Shown here in pieces: positions 16,838 to 26,029 of a stretch of 64,000 nucleotides of DNA. The translations under genes and the position numbers were made by a program. The stretch is taken from the NCBI RefSeq assembly GCF_013114835.1, contig NZ_JAAVLW010000002.1:62001-126000 (forward strand), written 5' to 3'. The stretch's first letter is position 1. Each line of letters starts with the position of its first letter. The notes under the pieces were generated by a model. That model saw only the letters and a list, made by a program, of their open reading frames with translations, did not search any database and was not told where the DNA came from. This stretch comes from Bradyrhizobium archetypum (GTDB lineage: Bacteria; Pseudomonadota; Alphaproteobacteria; Rhizobiales; Xanthobacteraceae).

Positions 16838-18229
16838 TCAATACCTGACCGTCGTGGTCACGCCGAACACGGCGGCGTCGCCGATCCGCGACAGGCCGGT
16901 CGGAGCGTTCGGACTCGGGATGCCGCCGGAGGGACGGAACACATATTGGAAATACGGAGCGAGTAGCCAACCGGGCTTGAGGTGGGCCTCGTAGATCAAC
17001 TCAAGCAGCGTCTCATTGCTGCGCACTAGGCTTGGCAAGCCGGAAAATAACCTGACGTCACGGTCTAGATTTCGTGTGGAGTGGGAAATCCGCATGTAGG
17101 CCACCGCCATCCCGAGCCGATCGACCGGACGGCCGGCGATCAGGCCGCTGACGCCGATGCCGCCGTCGGCATAAAGGTCGATCAGGTTTCGATCGGGCGG
17201 GCTATAGGCGATCCGCGCGAACGCCGTCACTCCCGGCAGCGAAGCTGACGCACCCTTTTCGGTTGCGCCCGGCGGGCGGTAGAGCGTCTGCTCGACGACG
17301 GCGAAGATGCCGAAATTGCCGCGAAGTTTGGCGGCGATACCGGAGCCGTTGGGGTCCGCGATCGACAACCCCTGTGCTGTGAAACGCTGGTCGTCGAATT
17401 GCCCGGTGTGGCGCCAGGCTCCCGGGGTGAAATTGCCGGGGAGAGTCCTTCCCGCAAAGTCGAGGTCATAGCTTAAGCGCACCTGTCCGATGAACCATGG
17501 CGGGTCGTTCACCCGAAACGCCATGCCATGGTTATCGCGAAGCTGCGGATCACCTTCGCCCGACCGTGCGGCATTGCCGTTGAACACCGCGCCGAACAGG
17601 GTGACCTGGTCCGAGAGGGTCGCCTTGACGCGAATGCCGGGCACTGCGATCGGCGGTGCCGGACCGCCGGCCGGAAGGTTATTGGCCTTGTTGGCGGGCC
17701 AGCCGAACGTTCCATTGATGAAGAGATCGTCGGTTTGGCTGTCGAAGAACTCGACGTCCGCCGCCTGTTGCCCGATCCTGATGCTGAGCGCATTGCTGTA
17801 GAAGCTTTGCTCGAAATAGGCGTTGTAGAGGCGTGCCTCGGGCAGCGCCTCGATCTCGCTGATGGTGGCGAGGTTGTGGACGTAGTTGCGCGACAATCCG
17901 CGGCCGTAGATGCCGAGCGCATTGACGTAGAACCTGCCGCCGGTCCAGCCGGCTAGTTTCTCCAGATCGCCGTCGGCCGAGAGGTCAAAGCGGCCGAAAT
18001 GGATGGCGCCGCGGCGCGATCCTCCCGAGACATTTGTAATGTTGTCGCCGATCCAGATTGCGCCGAAATTCAGTCCCTTGGAGGCAAGCCCGTCATGCCA
18101 TTCATTGTACCATTTTGGCGCGAGCCATTCGGCGGCGGATTCATCCTTGGCGCCGGCGGACGCGCCTGAACTTGCCATGGCGGCTGCAAGATAGGCTGCC
18201 GATATCGCCAATCTACGCAACGCGAACAT
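16838..18229 (-). CDS. OprB-type carbohydrate-selective porin
   Basis: 463 aa from the ATG at 18229 (MFALRRLAISAAYL). A signal peptide (residues 1-25, ending SGASA) is followed by a long beta-rich region ending in the aromatic TTTVRY typical of outer-membrane barrels. Features such as NFGAIWIGDNITNVSGG, FEQSFYSNALSIRIGQQAAD and SETL-like ELIYEAHLKPGW fit the OprB family of sugar porins. The gene starts 17 bases after the ZntB-like gene on the same strand and may be cotranscribed with it. Confidence 0.85.
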   Translation of the reverse strand: MFALRRLAISAAYLAAAMASSGASAGAKDESAAEWLAPKWYNEWHDGLASKGLNFGAIWIGDNITNVSGGSRRGAIHFGRFDLSADGDLEKLAGWTGGRFYVNALGIYGRGLSRNYVHNLATISEIEALPEARLYNAYFEQSFYSNALSIRIGQQAADVEFFDSQTDDLFINGTFGWPANKANNLPAGGPAPPIAVPGIRVKATLSDQVTLFGAVFNGNAARSGEGDPQLRDNHGMAFRVNDPPWFIGQVRLSYDLDFAGRTLPGNFTPGAWRHTGQFDDQRFTAQGLSIADPNGSGIAAKLRGNFGIFAVVEQTLYRPPGATEKGASASLPGVTAFARIAYSPPDRNLIDLYADGGIGVSGLIAGRPVDRLGMAVAYMRISHSTRNLDRDVRLFSGLPSLVRSNETLLELIYEAHLKPGWLLAPYFQYVFRPSGGIPSPNAPTGLSRIGDAAVFGVTTTVRY

Positions 18230-18246
18230 CTGCGGTGATCCCGCCG

Positions 18247-19278
18247 CTACCTGATGATGCCGACGCGCTTCATGATGAGATAGGCGGCAAGCGAGGAGAG
18301 AACGATCAGCAAGGCCGCCCACAGGAAGGCCGTTTCGAGATCGCTGAACGGCAGCCCCTTGGTGTTCATGCCGAAAACGCCGGTGACGAGCGTCGGTGGC
18401 AGCAGCAGCGCCGTCAGGATCGAGAGCACTCTGATATTGTCGTTGCCCTGCTCCTCGATCTTCAGATGAAGCTCCTCCTGCAAGAGCCGGCTGCGCTCGC
18501 GCATCTCGACAATGGTGTGATCGAGGCCGTCGAGGCGCTGGGCGAGCTTGCCGGCGCGCAGCCGCAGCGCAGGCTTCAGATCGTCGAGATGCTTGTGCTC
18601 GAACCGGTGGAGGACGATCCGCAGGCCCGACAACTGCCGATGCAGGCGGCCGCAGGTACGGCGCAGGCGGCCGAGCTCTTGGCGCTGGTCTGCCGTAGAG
18701 TCCGACAACACCTTTTCCTCGACGCCGTCAAGGGCCTGTGCCACGCGATCTGCGATGCCGTCCATGGTGTCGGCGACGTGCTCGACGATCGTCTCAAGCA
18801 GCGCGGCGGCGCTGTCGACGCGATGGCCCGCCTCGAGCGCGCGCCGGGTGGCGTCGACCGCGCACAGTGCATGATGCCGGCCGCTGACCAGGATCTGCTC
18901 GGTCATGACGAACCGGAGATATCCGGTGTCCTCGGTTGCCTCGCCGACGTCGCGCAACAGATCCGAGATCACGCCATAGACGCAGTCCTCGACGGTGTGA
19001 AGTTGCTGGTAATTGTCCTTTGAGAGCAGCAGTGCCCGCGCTGGCGCCGGAACTCCGAGGTTGGCCGGCGTCAGCCACTGCAGCGCGCGGGCGTCAGCCA
19101 GATTGAAATGCAGCCAGAGCAGCCCATCCTGGGAAAATGGAATGGGCCGGTCGACCGGAAGCGATTCCGGCACGCCGTCCGCATGGATGCGGAATGCCCA
19201 GACCAGCCCCGCGATCGGCGATGACCGCGCCGTGCCGTCCCGGGATGGAGAAAGCGCGGCGGCCGGTTGATCCTGCAT
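18247..19278 (-). CDS. CorA/ZntB-family divalent cation transporter
   Basis: 343 aa from the ATG at 19278 (MQDQPAAALSPS). The family GMN motif is present as GVFGMNTKGLPF, between two C-terminal membrane helices (about residues 280-300 and 315-335). The long acidic/helical N-terminal cytoplasmic domain, with LLWLHFNLAD near the start, is more like ZntB (zinc) than CorA (magnesium). It lies 35 bases downstream of the PiT transporter gene and 17 bases upstream of the porin, all on the - strand, so a transport operon is possible. Confidence 0.85.
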   Translation of the reverse strand: MQDQPAAALSPSRDGTARSSPIAGLVWAFRIHADGVPESLPVDRPIPFSQDGLLWLHFNLADARALQWLTPANLGVPAPARALLLSKDNYQQLHTVEDCVYGVISDLLRDVGEATEDTGYLRFVMTEQILVSGRHHALCAVDATRRALEAGHRVDSAAALLETIVEHVADTMDGIADRVAQALDGVEEKVLSDSTADQRQELGRLRRTCGRLHRQLSGLRIVLHRFEHKHLDDLKPALRLRAGKLAQRLDGLDHTIVEMRERSRLLQEELHLKIEEQGNDNIRVLSILTALLLPPTLVTGVFGMNTKGLPFSDLETAFLWAALLIVLSSLAAYLIMKRVGIIR

Positions 19279-19313
19279 CGAACACCTTCCGTTTCCGGGC
19301 GGCTCGGTAGTGT

Positions 19314-20942
19314 TCAGAACAGATTCGAGAACAGCACGTACAGGCTTGCCGACAGGCAGATCGCGGCCGGCAGCGTCAGCACCCATGCCATCAGGAGATT
19401 GCGAACCGTCGCCATCTGCAGACCAGAGCCGTTGGCCGCCATCGTGCCGGCGACGCCGGAAGACAACACATGGGTGGTGGATACGGGCAGGCCGAACACA
19501 TCGGCGACGCCGATCGTGGAGGCGGCAACCATCTCAGCGGATGCGCCTTGCGCATAGGTCAGATGCGACTTGCCGATCTTCTCGCCGACGGTGATGACGA
19601 TCCGCTTCCAGCCGATCATGGTGCCGAGGCCGAGCGCGATCGCGACCGCGATCTTGACCCAGATCGGGATGAACTTGGTCGCGCTGTCGAGCGAGCCCTT
19701 ATAGGCCTTGAGGGTGTCGACTTCTTCCTTGCTCAGGTCGTTTTCCTTGTCCTTCATCAGGAAGCGGATGGCTTCCGACGTCAGGTACATGTCGTTGCGG
19801 GTGTTGCCGACGGCCTCCGCCGGCACCTTGTTCAGCGTACCGTATTTCTGGACCTGATCGCCGACGTCCTTCACCAGCACGGCCAGCGAAGGGTAGGTGC
19901 CTTCGCTGATCTTGCGAGCGGAGACGTATTGCGTCACCGCCGGTCGCGGATCGCCGATGATGCTGTGGCCGGCGCCCTTGGCGGCGATCACCTTGGAGGC
20001 GGCGTCCGAGGTCTTCTGGAACTGTGCCACCTGGGATTCCGGCAGCGCGCGGTTCAGCGCGTAGGCGGTCGGGACCGTGCCGATCAGGATCAGCATGATC
20101 AGGCCCATGCCCTTCTGGCCGTCGTTGGAGCCGTGCGCAAAGCTGACGCCAGTGCAGGTTGCGATCAGGATGCCGCGGATCCACAGCGGCGGAGCCTTGT
20201 TGCCTTCGGGCGCGGCGTACAGCGCGGGATTGCGGACGATGAACTTCAATGCCAGCAGCAGGATCGCCGCCATGCAGAAGCCGAACAGTGGCGAGAGCAG
20301 CAGCGCGTAGCCGATCTCGGTCGCCTTGCTCCAGTCGACCCCCGAGGTGCCGTCGCGGCCGCGCATCAGCGCATTGGCGATGCCGACGCCGATGATCGAG
20401 CCGATCAGCGTGTGCGAAGAGGATGCCGGCAGGCCGAAATACCAGGTGCCGAGATTCCACATGATGGCGGCGATCAGCAGCGCGAACACCATCGCGAAGC
20501 CGGCGCTGCTTCCGACCTGCAGGATCAATTCCACCGGCAATAGCGAGACGATGCCGAACGCAACCGCGCCGGAAGAGAGCAGCACGCCAAGGAAATTGAA
20601 GAAGCCCGACCACATCACGGCGAATTCCGCCGGCAGCGAATGGGTGTAGATCACGGTCGCGACCGCATTGGCGGTGTCATGGAAGCCGTTGACGAACTCG
20701 AAGCCGAGCGCGATCAGGAGCGCCACGAACAGGAGAATGTAGGGCAGGTAAGTGGTGACGCGCATGCCAGTCGCGTCAATGTCGACGTAGATGCTGTAAG
20801 CGACATACAGCATCCCGGCGGCGAGGATGCCGCTGAAAAGGATCAGGGTCAGCGGATTGAAACCCTTGTCGAGGTTCGGTCGCGAAGCCGGCTGGACAGA
20901 CGGCGCGTCGCCCATCGATGAGTTGAGTGCAAGATCGGTCAT
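19314..20942 (-). CDS. pit: Low-affinity inorganic phosphate transporter (PiT family)
   Basis: 542 aa from the ATG at 20942; an in-frame start 15 bases upstream is equally possible. PiT permeases import metal-phosphate with protons. The duplicated signatures are visible: GFEFVNGFHDTANAVATVIY in the first half and SFAHGSNDGQKGMGLIML plus GLPVSTTHVLSSGVAG in the second. About ten membrane helices are evident, with a long loop between residues 300 and 420 rich in charged residues. No PhoU-like partner gene is adjacent. Confidence 0.93.
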   Translation of the reverse strand: MTDLALNSSMGDAPSVQPASRPNLDKGFNPLTLILFSGILAAGMLYVAYSIYVDIDATGMRVTTYLPYILLFVALLIALGFEFVNGFHDTANAVATVIYTHSLPAEFAVMWSGFFNFLGVLLSSGAVAFGIVSLLPVELILQVGSSAGFAMVFALLIAAIMWNLGTWYFGLPASSSHTLIGSIIGVGIANALMRGRDGTSGVDWSKATEIGYALLLSPLFGFCMAAILLLALKFIVRNPALYAAPEGNKAPPLWIRGILIATCTGVSFAHGSNDGQKGMGLIMLILIGTVPTAYALNRALPESQVAQFQKTSDAASKVIAAKGAGHSIIGDPRPAVTQYVSARKISEGTYPSLAVLVKDVGDQVQKYGTLNKVPAEAVGNTRNDMYLTSEAIRFLMKDKENDLSKEEVDTLKAYKGSLDSATKFIPIWVKIAVAIALGLGTMIGWKRIVITVGEKIGKSHLTYAQGASAEMVAASTIGVADVFGLPVSTTHVLSSGVAGTMAANGSGLQMATVRNLLMAWVLTLPAAICLSASLYVLFSNLF

Positions 20943-21179
20943 TCTGACCCCCGTCAAAAGAATACGATGAGAGGTGGTATTTTTGACCGACGCACTTGAA
21001 GGTTAGATGACAGGGTGGCGGTAGCTGGTGGGTCCGACACTGGGAGCGTTGGCGCGGCAACGGCTATGTGCTGGTTATGTCGGCCGCTTCCCCTTGGAAT
21101 CGTTAGACATCATCGCGAACCTCGGAAAATTTCATCGCAGATGTCGGGAGCCATCCTTTTCATCCGTCTTTGGAACGAA

Positions 21180-21201
21180 AGCAGCCGTGTGCGCGGCTGC
21201 T
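21180..21201 (+). promoter_or_regulatory. Hairpin just upstream of the VOC gene ribosome-binding site
   Basis: AGCAGCCG (21180-21187) pairs perfectly with CGGCTGCT (21194-21201) around a 6-base loop, and AAAGGAG follows 8 bases later. It may be a 5' leader stem; no T run directly follows, so a terminator is less likely. Confidence 0.35.
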
Positions 21202-21220
21202 ATTTGACAAAGGAGCGTCG

Positions 21221-21691
21221 ATGAAGGTTACACAGCATCTCTGGTTCGAGAAGGACATGGAGGCCGCGATCGGCTTCTACACCTCGCTGATCAGCGGCTC
21301 GTCAATCCAATGGGTCTCGTCGCTGCCTGCCGAGAGCCCGAGCGGCCCCGCCGGCAGCGTCAAGATCGCGGCCTTCAACCTGGGCGACCAGCGCTACATG
21401 GCGATCGAGGCGGGTCCTCTCGACCCGTTCAACCACAGTTTTTCGATCATGATCGAATGCGACACGCAGGCCGAGATCGATCGCTTGTGGGATGCCTTGC
21501 GAGAGGGCGGCAGGATCGAGCAATGCGGCTGGCTACAGGACCGCTGGGGGCTCTTCTGGCAGATTGCGCCCAAACGGCTCGTCGAATTAATGAACGATCC
21601 CGATCCCGCCAAAGCCAAGCGCGTTTCGGAGGCCATGCTGAAGATGGTCAAGTTCAATATTGCGGAATTGGAGGCCGTGGCGAGCGGGTAG
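21221..21691 (+). CDS. VOC/PhnB-like glyoxalase superfamily protein
   Basis: 156 aa from the ATG at 21221 with AAAGGAG 7 bases upstream. The sequence (HLWFEKDMEAAIGFYTSL, then GPFNHSFS-like DPFNHSFSIMIECDTQAEID, then WGLFWQIAPKRL) matches the PhnB / 3-demethylubiquinone-9 methyltransferase-like branch of the vicinal-oxygen-chelate fold. Most such proteins have no known substrate. Monocistronic. Confidence 0.85.
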   Translation: MKVTQHLWFEKDMEAAIGFYTSLISGSSIQWVSSLPAESPSGPAGSVKIAAFNLGDQRYMAIEAGPLDPFNHSFSIMIECDTQAEIDRLWDALREGGRIEQCGWLQDRWGLFWQIAPKRLVELMNDPDPAKAKRVSEAMLKMVKFNIAELEAVASG

Positions 21692-21948
21692 AAACGCCAG
21701 CGCGGTCCGTGCAGTGCAGTGCACCGTCAGGAGGCACTGGATGACGTGGGTCGCGCGCTGCACGGCGCCGGGGCTGGAGGTAGGGAACCGCGCAGCGCGT
21801 CGACCATGCGGGAGCGTCGTAGCGTGACAAACGTCCCACATCCCTTGAGAATGCGATTGTGCCCTCTATCAATTAATGGTTGCAAGTGAAATTATCAATT
21901 TTTCCCGTGATATTTCACCAGAAATTGCGGCTACCGGATTGGCGGATT

Positions 21949-23397
21949 TCAGGCCGCACGTGCCGATTTTCGCAGCGCCTCGGCGGCTATTTTGAGATCC
22001 TGCACAAAGCGCTGGTATTCCCGCGCCTTGGATTCCGCATCTGGCAATCGCAATAGATAGGACGGGTGTACCGTCACCAGCGCCTGTGTTCCGTCATCGA
22101 GACCGATCGTGCGACCGCGGTTCTTGTTGATCGGGGTAATTTTCCCAAACACGCTTTGCGCCGCAGTGGCGCCCATCGCCACCACCAGGTCGGGTTTGAT
22201 CGCGGCCAGCTCGCGCTCATACCATTGCCGGCATGCCTTGATTTCCGGCGTGTTCGGCTTCTGGTGCAGGCGGATCTTTCCGCGCGGCACGAACTTGAAA
22301 TGCTTCACCGCGTTGGTGACGTAGACCTTGCGGCGGTCGATGCCGGCTTCTTCCAGCGCACGGTCGAGCATTTGTCCCGCCGGACCGACGAAGGGTTTTC
22401 CGGCGATGTCTTCCTTGTCGCCGGGCTGCTCGCCAACCAACATGATCCGCGCCGTTTGCCGGCCTTCGCCGAACACGGTCTGGGTCGCATGCTTGTAGAG
22501 ATGGCAGGCGCGGCAATCGGCGGCTTCCTCGCGCAGTGTCTCGATATCGTCGGCTTGTTTGCGGGGCATTTCGTTTGCCTTGTCGCTGGCTCCGATCGGT
22601 TCCCGCCGTTTCTGCGGTTCTGTCGCCGCATTTACGATCATCGCGCTGGCGGTACGTCCGGTACATTCGAGCAGGGGGTTAATCGATGAAGCCTCTGGTG
22701 GGTTCCGCCAGTATTTCCGCGGCATCTCGTTCCGCATCGCCTGCACTTTCAGCCGGGCTGGATTGAAAATGCAGGCGCAGTAGCGCCGCCAGGTTTCCTC
22801 CAGCCGGTCCGGGGGCGGGGCTTCGCCCGTGGCGACGCCCGGCGTGATCGAGACGATGTAGCCATCCCAATGCGCGCAGACGTCAGGCGTCAGGATCGAC
22901 CAGGGCATGTCGGCGAAACGGCGCGCAAAGAACGGCGCGGCCAGTTCGACGATGTGGTGCTCCGGCTCGAACCAGGCAACGAAGTGCGATTTCTGCTCGC
23001 GGCCGACTTCGCGAAAGCGGACCAAGGCGTGCATCCTGTGCTCGTCGCAGCGCGCCGCTTTTGCCATGGCGGTAGCCTCAGCCACGTCGGGATCGGTGGC
23101 GATCGCGAGCAGGTCGTGGTTTTGCCGCAGCCGCCACAGCAGGCGATAGAGCAGGGCGAACCGCTCCCGGTTGCGGTGCAGGATCGCGATTTCAGCCAGT
23201 TCGATGAATTTGGCCGGTACGTTGAACGTGCCATGGGGCGGTTCAAGCGGCAGATTCGTGGGCTCGAACAGTTCGGGCGCATCGTCCGCCACGCGCCAGG
23301 TCACGTCGGACGGTTTGACATCGTTCAGCGCCAGTGCGCGGGCCGCTGTGCGCCAGCCGTCGAAATCGGTTTCGCTGTTGAGGGTGATGATGCGCAT
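21949..23397 (-). CDS. udgX: DUF4130-UdgX fusion: uracil-DNA glycosylase family protein
   Basis: 482 aa from the ATG at 23397, which has GAAGAG upstream; a longer frame to 23454 is less likely. Residues 1 to about 240 match DUF4130, the putative DNA metabolism protein often paired with UdgX. Residues about 280-475 are a UDG-fold domain with GEQPGDKEDIAGKPFVGPAG (G322-G326 motif), an HPSYLLR C-terminal motif, and KIRLHQKP. Its histidine (H378) aligns with the UdgX histidine that bonds covalently to the abasic site after uracil removal. Cysteines DCRACH and KACRQW suggest an Fe-S site, though I see only three ligands. It is divergent from imuA, with a LexA box between them. Confidence 0.88.
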   Translation of the reverse strand: MRIITLNSETDFDGWRTAARALALNDVKPSDVTWRVADDAPELFEPTNLPLEPPHGTFNVPAKFIELAEIAILHRNRERFALLYRLLWRLRQNHDLLAIATDPDVAEATAMAKAARCDEHRMHALVRFREVGREQKSHFVAWFEPEHHIVELAAPFFARRFADMPWSILTPDVCAHWDGYIVSITPGVATGEAPPPDRLEETWRRYCACIFNPARLKVQAMRNEMPRKYWRNPPEASSINPLLECTGRTASAMIVNAATEPQKRREPIGASDKANEMPRKQADDIETLREEAADCRACHLYKHATQTVFGEGRQTARIMLVGEQPGDKEDIAGKPFVGPAGQMLDRALEEAGIDRRKVYVTNAVKHFKFVPRGKIRLHQKPNTPEIKACRQWYERELAAIKPDLVVAMGATAAQSVFGKITPINKNRGRTIGLDDGTQALVTVHPSYLLRLPDAESKAREYQRFVQDLKIAAEALRKSARAA

Positions 23398-23482
23398 GTC
23401 ATACTCTTCGTTCTCGTTTTCAAAATCCAGCCATTCGAATCCCTTTGATTCCACTCATGAATCCACAAAGTGTCGATCTCGA

Positions 23483-23513
23483 TTGACTCTGCCGGTGCTG
23501 TTAGCTTTATATT
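23483..23513 (+). promoter_or_regulatory. Candidate promoter of imuA-imuB-dnaE2
   Basis: TTGACT (23483-23488) and TTATAT (23507-23512) are 18 bases apart, in AT-rich sequence directly before the LexA box. A repressor on the box would block this promoter. Inferred from hexamers only. Confidence 0.45.
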
Positions 23514-23514
23514 A

Positions 23515-23529
23515 GAACATACCATGAAC
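23515..23529. promoter_or_regulatory. LexA (SOS) box
   Basis: GAAC (23515-23518), 7 bases, GAAC (23526-23529): an exact match to the alphaproteobacterial direct-repeat LexA site (GTTC-N7-GTTC read on the other strand). It sits 67 bases before imuA and 118 bases before the divergent udgX gene, so it probably controls the mutasome and may control both. Confidence 0.85.
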
Positions 23530-23595
23530 AAATGGGCCAGCCGCGAGTTCACTTAGGGAAGAAGCGGCAAAGGCCAAATCCTGAAGGAGCGGCGC

Positions 23596-24387
23596 ATGAG
23601 CACCGCACGCATGAGCACGCTTGCGACTTTGCGCGGGAGCATCGAGCGCCTGGAGCAGGGCGGTGCGCATGACCTTAACAAGGTCACACTCGGCCATGAC
23701 GCAGCGGATTCTGTGTTGCAAGGCGGGCTTGCGCTATCAGCGGTGCATGAAGTGTTCGCCGAAGGCCACCAGAGCGCATCGGCAACCGGCTTCATCGCAG
23801 GCCTCGCGGGGAGGGTATCGCCGCGCCGGCCGCTGGTCTGGGTACGGCAGGATTTTTCGGCAATTGAATCCGGCGCGCTGTCGATCAGCGGACTATGCGA
23901 ATTGGGTCTTGATCCGCGGCTGCTCGTGACCGTGCGCGCACCCGATACCGATGCAGCGCTGCGGACCGCCGCCGACGCGCTGGCCTGCGATGCGCTCGGT
24001 GCCGTCGTGCTCGAAGTCTGGGGCCAGGCGCGCCAACTCGATCTCGTCGCCAGCCGCAAGCTCACACTGGCCGCTGCAGCCTTCGGCGTCACCGCATTGC
24101 TATTGCGGATGGCGGCGGAGCCGCGGCCTTCGACGGCGGAGACAAGATGGATCGTCCGCGCGGCGCATTCGCCGCCTTCAGCTCCATGGAATGCATGGGG
24201 CGCGCCAGTGTTCGACGCGCAGCTCGTTCGTAACCGTCATGGCCCGGTCGGCCGTTGGATCATGGAATGGAATTGCGATGAGTGCCTATTCAGTGAACCG
24301 GCGTCGCATCCTCAGCCTGTGGCTGCCACGCCTGCCCATCGACCGCATCACGCGGCGGCTTATGCAGGTCAGCGCCGCGCAAGCTGA
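23596..24387 (+). CDS. imuA: Mutasome accessory protein ImuA
   Basis: 263 aa. The ATG at 23596 follows AAGGAG. ImuA is the RecA/SulA-like partner of ImuB and DnaE2 in damage-induced mutagenesis in alphaproteobacteria. Recognisable family stretches are GGLALSAVHEVFAE, RRPLVWVRQDFSAIESGALS, LVTVRAPDTDAALRTAADAL and RWIMEWNCDECLF. No Walker A motif is evident. The last 36 codons overlap the imuB start by 110 bases, a longer overlap than usual, so translation of imuB is probably coupled. Confidence 0.9.
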   Translation: MSTARMSTLATLRGSIERLEQGGAHDLNKVTLGHDAADSVLQGGLALSAVHEVFAEGHQSASATGFIAGLAGRVSPRRPLVWVRQDFSAIESGALSISGLCELGLDPRLLVTVRAPDTDAALRTAADALACDALGAVVLEVWGQARQLDLVASRKLTLAAAAFGVTALLLRMAAEPRPSTAETRWIVRAAHSPPSAPWNAWGAPVFDAQLVRNRHGPVGRWIMEWNCDECLFSEPASHPQPVAATPAHRPHHAAAYAGQRRAS

Positions 24388-26029
24388 CGCGCAAAGACTG
24401 GACGGGCTCCCTCTCCCGCTTGCAGGGGAGGATTGGGATGGGAGTGTCGGCGCAAATGACACTGTTCGTGTGGAGAGAGCCCCCACCCGCATCACATCTT
24501 GCGATGCGATGCGACCTCCCCCGCAAGCGGGGGAGGTGAAACAAGTCTTCCCCTCCGTCGTCGTCGCCAAGCAGCACAACGCCATCCTGATCCATTCGCT
24601 CGATGAGGCCGCCGTTCGCGCCGGCCTCTCGATCGGCCTGCCGCTCGCCAATGCCCGCGCGATCTGCCCCGAGCTGACGGTGTACGACGCGGACGAAGTC
24701 GCCGATCGCAAGACGCTCGAGGACATCGCCGACTGGTGCGACCGCTTCACGCCGCTGGTGGCGCTCGATCCGCCGTATGGGCTCTATCTCGACATCACCG
24801 GCTGCGCCCATCTGTTCGGCGGCGAGCGCGCGCTGCTGCAGATCGTGAGCGGCGCGCTCGGCCGCCGCGGCTTCGCGGTCAGCGCCGCGATTGCCCCCAC
24901 CGCGATCTGCGCCCGCACGCTGACGCGCCACGCCTCCGGAAAGATCGTCGCCGATGGCGGGGAGGCGGAAGCGGTCAGCCCATTGCCGGTATCGGCACTC
25001 GGCGCGGATGATGCCATCACCGCCGGCCTGCGCCGCGCCGGGCTAAAGACCATCGGTGACGTCGCCTCGCGAGGTCACCACGAAATCACCGCGCGGTTCG
25101 GCGCGTCCTTCACGGCACTGTTGCAGCAGGCGCTGGGGCAGGGCGATGGCCCGATCAGTCCGCGAAAGCCGCTGCCGGATTACATCGTCGAAAAGCGCTT
25201 TCCCGATCCGGTCGCCACCGATACCGTAATCGCGCTCAATCTGTCCGCGCTCGCCCACATGCTGGTCACGGCGATGGACAAGCAGGGCAAGGGCGCACGA
25301 AAGCTGGAAGCAAGTTTTTTCCGCACCGACGGCGCGGTGCGCACGATTACGGTCGAGGCCGGACGCCCGGTAACGAAGCCGGAAGTGATCGACCGTCTGT
25401 TTCGCGAGCGGCTAGAGGCGCTGAGCGATCCCCTCGACCCCGGCTTCGGCTTCGATCTAATCAGACTCTCCGCCAGCCGCACCGAAATCGTGGTGCAGCA
25501 GCAGCGCGACCTCGACGCCAACGTCCATGATAATGACGAGCTGTCCGCGCTGATCGACCGCATTGCTGCGCGCATCGGCGGAAAACGCGTCGTCGTGCAT
25601 CTGCCCGAGGATACCCACATCCCTGAAAGCGCCGTGCAGGCGGTGGCGGCGCAGCATCATCTAGCGGCCGCCGCGCAGGCCGCATGGCCCGAGCGTATCG
25701 AGGGCGAGCCGCCGCTGCGCCCGTTGCGGCTGTTCGATAAGCCGGAGCCGATCAAGGTGCCGTTCGCAACCGTGCCCGACGGCCCGCCGCACCAGTTCAC
25801 CTGGCGCCGCGTCACCCACGCGGTGGTGCGGGTGGAGGGTCCCGAACGCATCGCGATGGAATGGTGGAAACAAAACGGCGACGGCCCGACGCGGGATTAC
25901 TTCCGCATCGAGGATGAAGCGGGCCTGCGCTTCTGGATCTTTCGCGATGGGCTCTATGACGGCGAACCGGCGGAGGCGGAAGACGAAGCCGTTCCGCCCC
26001 GATGGTTCGTGCACGGGCTGTTCGCATGA
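24278..26029 (+). CDS. imuB: Mutasome Y-family polymerase-like protein ImuB
   Basis: 583 aa from the ATG at 24278 (MSAYSVNRRRILSLWLPRL). ImuB is a catalytically degenerate Y-family polymerase homologue that links DnaE2 to the sliding clamp. Palm motifs are RILSLWLPRLPIDRI, VVVAKQHNAILIHSLDEAA, GLPLANARAICPEL and LVALDPPYGLYLDITG; the C-terminal part includes the DPLDPGFGFDLIRLSA segment. Residues 44-88 are an in-frame palindromic repeat element (LPLPLAGE...RPPPQAGEV) between the first two palm strands, absent from the family. The stop overlaps the dnaE2 ATG as ATGA. Confidence 0.92.
   Translation: MSAYSVNRRRILSLWLPRLPIDRITRRLMQVSAAQADAQRLDGLPLPLAGEDWDGSVGANDTVRVERAPTRITSCDAMRPPPQAGEVKQVFPSVVVAKQHNAILIHSLDEAAVRAGLSIGLPLANARAICPELTVYDADEVADRKTLEDIADWCDRFTPLVALDPPYGLYLDITGCAHLFGGERALLQIVSGALGRRGFAVSAAIAPTAICARTLTRHASGKIVADGGEAEAVSPLPVSALGADDAITAGLRRAGLKTIGDVASRGHHEITARFGASFTALLQQALGQGDGPISPRKPLPDYIVEKRFPDPVATDTVIALNLSALAHMLVTAMDKQGKGARKLEASFFRTDGAVRTITVEAGRPVTKPEVIDRLFRERLEALSDPLDPGFGFDLIRLSASRTEIVVQQQRDLDANVHDNDELSALIDRIAARIGGKRVVVHLPEDTHIPESAVQAVAAQHHLAAAAQAAWPERIEGEPPLRPLRLFDKPEPIKVPFATVPDGPPHQFTWRRVTHAVVRVEGPERIAMEWWKQNGDGPTRDYFRIEDEAGLRFWIFRDGLYDGEPAEAEDEAVPPRWFVHGLFA
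24407..24539 (+). repeat. 133-nt palindromic element inserted in imuB
   Basis: The element runs from CTCCCTCTCCCGCTTGCAGG to GGGGGAGGTGA, with complementary ends that can fold together. It aligns without gaps to the 133-nt element in dnaE2; I count about 112 identical positions (84%). It is read in frame as LPLPLAGEDWDGS...ERAPTRI...RPPPQAGEV and contains no stop codon in that frame. Confidence 0.9.
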